From NCBI GenBank assembly GCA_026545225.1, contig CM048849.1, positions 48,591,836-48,655,835 of the forward strand: 64,000 nt of DNA. The letters run 5' to 3'. The notes beneath the pieces are model-generated. The model worked only from the letters and a program-made list of their open reading frames with translations, had not been told where the DNA came from and made no database searches. Of the stretch, positions 61,140 through 64,000 are shown piece after piece. The DNA comes from Cornus controversa (Eukaryota; Streptophyta; Magnoliopsida; Cornales; Cornaceae). The number at the start of each line of letters is the position of its first letter. The first letter of the stretch is position 1. A program made the position numbers and the translations under genes.

Positions 61140-62520
61140 CAATTAATATTTTAAAAATGTATAACTCGTAAGTGAACAAATCTATTGAAATGTAGATCCG
61201 CAAAAATGATGTTAAACATAAGAGAATGCTTTGAGAAAAAAAATTAACACAAATTTAAATTAATTTAAAACTAATCTAGTTAAACAAAGTTAGTTGATTT
61301 GAGAAATTAAACTAATATGCAAATAAAATAACACGATTGAAATCAAATAAAAAAATTATTAGGGTGTCGGATTCCACCACCATTAAATATATAAAGCTTC
61401 TAATATTCATTTATTAATTCCTAAATTTAGAGTAGCAATCAAAAATCAATATATTGCTTACTCAAGATTTAACAGTAAAACATTATAAAAAAATATTAAA
61501 AGGTAGATTTTTTTTCGCTTAAATAATGTAAGATTCTAAACATTTTATGTATCTAATTTAATGAAAAAATATAAAATCAAAGGTTATCACTTTTAAGAAA
61601 TACAAACCCAAACTTAGATTAATTATAATACTTTCTAAATATCACATATGCATGATATAAATGGTGAAAAAATTATAAAATAATTAATAACAAGAAGCGA
61701 AAATCATAAGCATTTAAATCATACACATGAGAATCAATTAATGAATAAAATAATTTCACTTCATTAATGAATGTTTCCTCCTCAACCTTAGTTGAGGAGT
61801 TTAGTTATACATGGTAAAAGAAGATAACTAATAAATAAAAGACATAATGAAATAATATAAACAAATAAAATTCGGATTGTCTCTGTCTTCTCTGTCCTGA
61901 CTTCCACCTCTTTTGTCCACCCTTCTTCTCTCATCTCTTTCTCTTATATAGAGGTCCTCCAGGGTATTCTTCAAGTAAAAGAAAATAGAAAAGTGTTTGA
62001 GAAAAAATCTGCCAAAGTATATCCTCTAATTTACAATCCAATTTTGATCTTAAATAACTGTGATTTATAAAAATTTTGTGAAATACAAATATCTTGGGCT
62101 TCAAGTTATTTTTCTACAGGCATTAAGTTTGCTCAATTCCAATATCTAATTCGAGAGATATGGTCAAATTATCATAACTAGTTAATGTTCACGCAAAATA
62201 TTGTAACTACTTTGACATGCGATTTTTACCTTTTAAAAGTCAAAATTAGGGTTTCTTGGTGAAATACAAATATGTTCCACTATGAATAAGCTTTCTAAAA
62301 ACTCTAAACTTACATTAATCCGATACTCAAGCTGAAAGTTATGATCCAAATAGTAAGACTGTGCAGAGAAGTCGTTGACTTTATATTTGTTAAATTTGAG
62401 TTTTTTTTCCACAAATATCACCATAAACCTAAAAACACAAAACCACATTTATTAAATAAAATACTAAAAAATATTATTATGGATGTTTATTGTATAATAA
62501 TTATGCACTTATCACCAGCC
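61140..62520 (-). other. Possible degenerate LTR-retrotransposon sequence
   Basis: GGTGTCGGATTCCACCACC near 61365 and CCTCAACCTTAGTTGAGGAG near 61775 recall untranslated parts of plant Ty3/gypsy elements in minus orientation. No borders or coding domain could be found. Confidence 0.25.
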
Positions 62521-62526
62521 TAACTC

Positions 62527-62530
<4 letters not shown>

Positions 62531-62571
<41 letters not shown>
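62531..62571. repeat. (AT)n microsatellite
   Basis: About 20 uninterrupted AT units. Confidence 0.97.
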
Positions 62572-62574
<3 letters not shown>

Positions 62575-63204
62575 CTTTTGAGGGTTTAAAGATAATTTAT
62601 ATACATAATTAAGCTTTACCAGATCTGCTTAATTCGGTACTGTCGGGTCATTAGTTCAGTTACTATCATCTTTCTTCTTCAAAAGAGGGATTGAGAGTTG
62701 GAGCTATATTCATGTCGTGAGTTTGTGTGTTTCCTTTAAAATTCAAGAAAAAAAACAAATCATCATAATTAGGTGATCAAAATGTCATATTTGATGTACC
62801 TTAGAGAAGTAGATGTAATCCTCATCCCCTGCTCAGGGAGAGATGGTAGCTTTGATTTGTATACTTCACGAAATTCATGGCAGGGGTGGTAAAATTTGTG
62901 AGCACACAGAAAATTTAAATATTAAATTCTAATAATAGGTCGTGGCTTGTGTTTTAAGAATGATGGCGAGAATCACTTGAAATAGAAATAGAACGATAAT
63001 TAACAGAGTAATTAGTCCTAAAGGGGAAAGGAAACTTTAGAACCCAAGGACCAGTAGTCCCTATTAGAGGTGTACAAAGAATCGGTGAAACTGGAATCAT
63101 AAAGAACCGAACCGAACCGTTCATTACGATTTCAGTTTCGATTTCAAATTTTAAGAACCGTTCACTACGGTTCCTATTCCAAGTCAAGGAACCGAAACCG
63201 TTAG

Positions 63205-63260
<56 letters not shown>

Positions 63261-64000
63261 CAATAACTTCTATGTTCTAGTGTTTTATATAAATATATAA
63301 TATATAAATAAATACTAATACTTTCTAAATTCTAGTGTTCTATTTATATATAAATTATAAAATATATAATATATAAATAAATACATTTAGCTTCTAAGTT
63401 CTAATGTTTTATATATTTATATAATATAAGATATATAAATAAATACTAATAGCTTCTAATCTATTATTATAACTAGGGGGTGCACAAGCATAAATGTGTA
63501 TCTTGTTAATGTTTTAAAAAAAAAAAGTTAGACAAAAAATCATTAAAAAATTATAACCACAAAGAACCGGAATCGAATCGAACCGAAGTCAATAACTCTG
63601 GTTCCAGTTCTAAAATTAAAGAATTATTGAAAATGATTTCGATTCTAATTATATCAAGAACTTTAAAAAATCATACCGTGTGGACCATAGTCCCTATCGC
63701 CCTTCTTTAAAATCTTAAGAGATACTGTAATAAAAAGAGCATAGGAGGAGGAGAAACAAAGAGAAGAGGAAGAGGAAAGTGGGTGGAATTAATATTGAGT
63801 TTGACAGTTTTGTTACAGACAAAATGGTGGAAAAAGGAAGGAAAACAAGAGAAAGGAAAAGTTTGACATCAAATAGAGGAATGGATCAATAAATAAATGT
63901 TGGAAGTGTACGGTGTTGCAGAGTTTCTCCATGTACAGAAAAGGTATGACCTGTTGGGGGAGAGTAGCAGATTGGCAGTATTAAGTAGGATTGTTTCACT
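62572..64000. other. Intergenic DNA, right edge
   Basis: TAGAGGTGTACAAAGAATCGG at 63065 followed by repeated GAACCGAACC-type motifs looks like one end of a hAT-like element; the matching right end was not found. (AT)n at 63207-63259. Bases 63720-63800 are purine-rich. No gene recognised before the window ends. Confidence 0.4.

Overview
This window is nuclear DNA from a flowering plant, most likely a woody eudicot. It is AT-rich, has intron-containing genes with plant splice sites, and is crowded with (AT)n microsatellites and plant transposon families. The species cannot be named from the sequence. No tRNA, rRNA, CRISPR, organellar or viral segment was recognised.

Likely functional genes are few. 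(1) At the left edge, minus strand, is the 5' half of a subtilisin-like protease gene (SBT5 group; six exons seen, one GC-AG intron). (2) At 22.4-27.4 kb, plus strand, is a complete five-exon GDSL esterase/lipase of 358 residues with all catalytic blocks. (3) At 30.26-31.08 kb, plus strand, is an intronless AP2/ERF factor of 274 residues with two small upstream ORFs. (4) At 50.4-50.9 kb, minus strand, is a second intronless ERF of 158 residues. A fragment resembling the 3' end of the first ERF lies at 46.1 kb, so this was probably once a local ERF cluster.

Between the two ERFs lies an L-type lectin receptor kinase (clade VII type) that is now a pseudogene. A 9.9-kb Ty3/gypsy Tat-lineage retrotransposon (34349-44265) is inserted in its lectin domain. 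The first part of the gene lies at 44.27-44.71 kb and the rest at 32.74-34.35 kb, with a 5-bp target duplication (one mismatch). The retroelement carries gag, RT, two RNase H domains and, on the opposite strand, a plant-mobile-domain extra ORF. That ORF is itself split by a 1,404-bp solo LTR with an ATGAA duplication.

The most interesting object is a 1,406-bp Pack-MULE at 48178-49583. It has about 100-bp TIRs and an exact 9-bp target duplication. It carries a GC-rich captured fragment of an L-cysteine desulfhydrase gene within an uninterrupted 215-codon chimeric ORF. Other mobile DNA includes a very young 571-bp TRIM (249-bp LTRs differing at one base) inside an older 2.3-kb inverted-repeat element, two MULE-type MITEs with exact 9-bp duplications, several hAT-like elements, and a probable SIRE-type Copia LTR holding seven 88-bp tandem units. 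Most remaining sequence is AT-rich intergenic DNA without recognisable genes.
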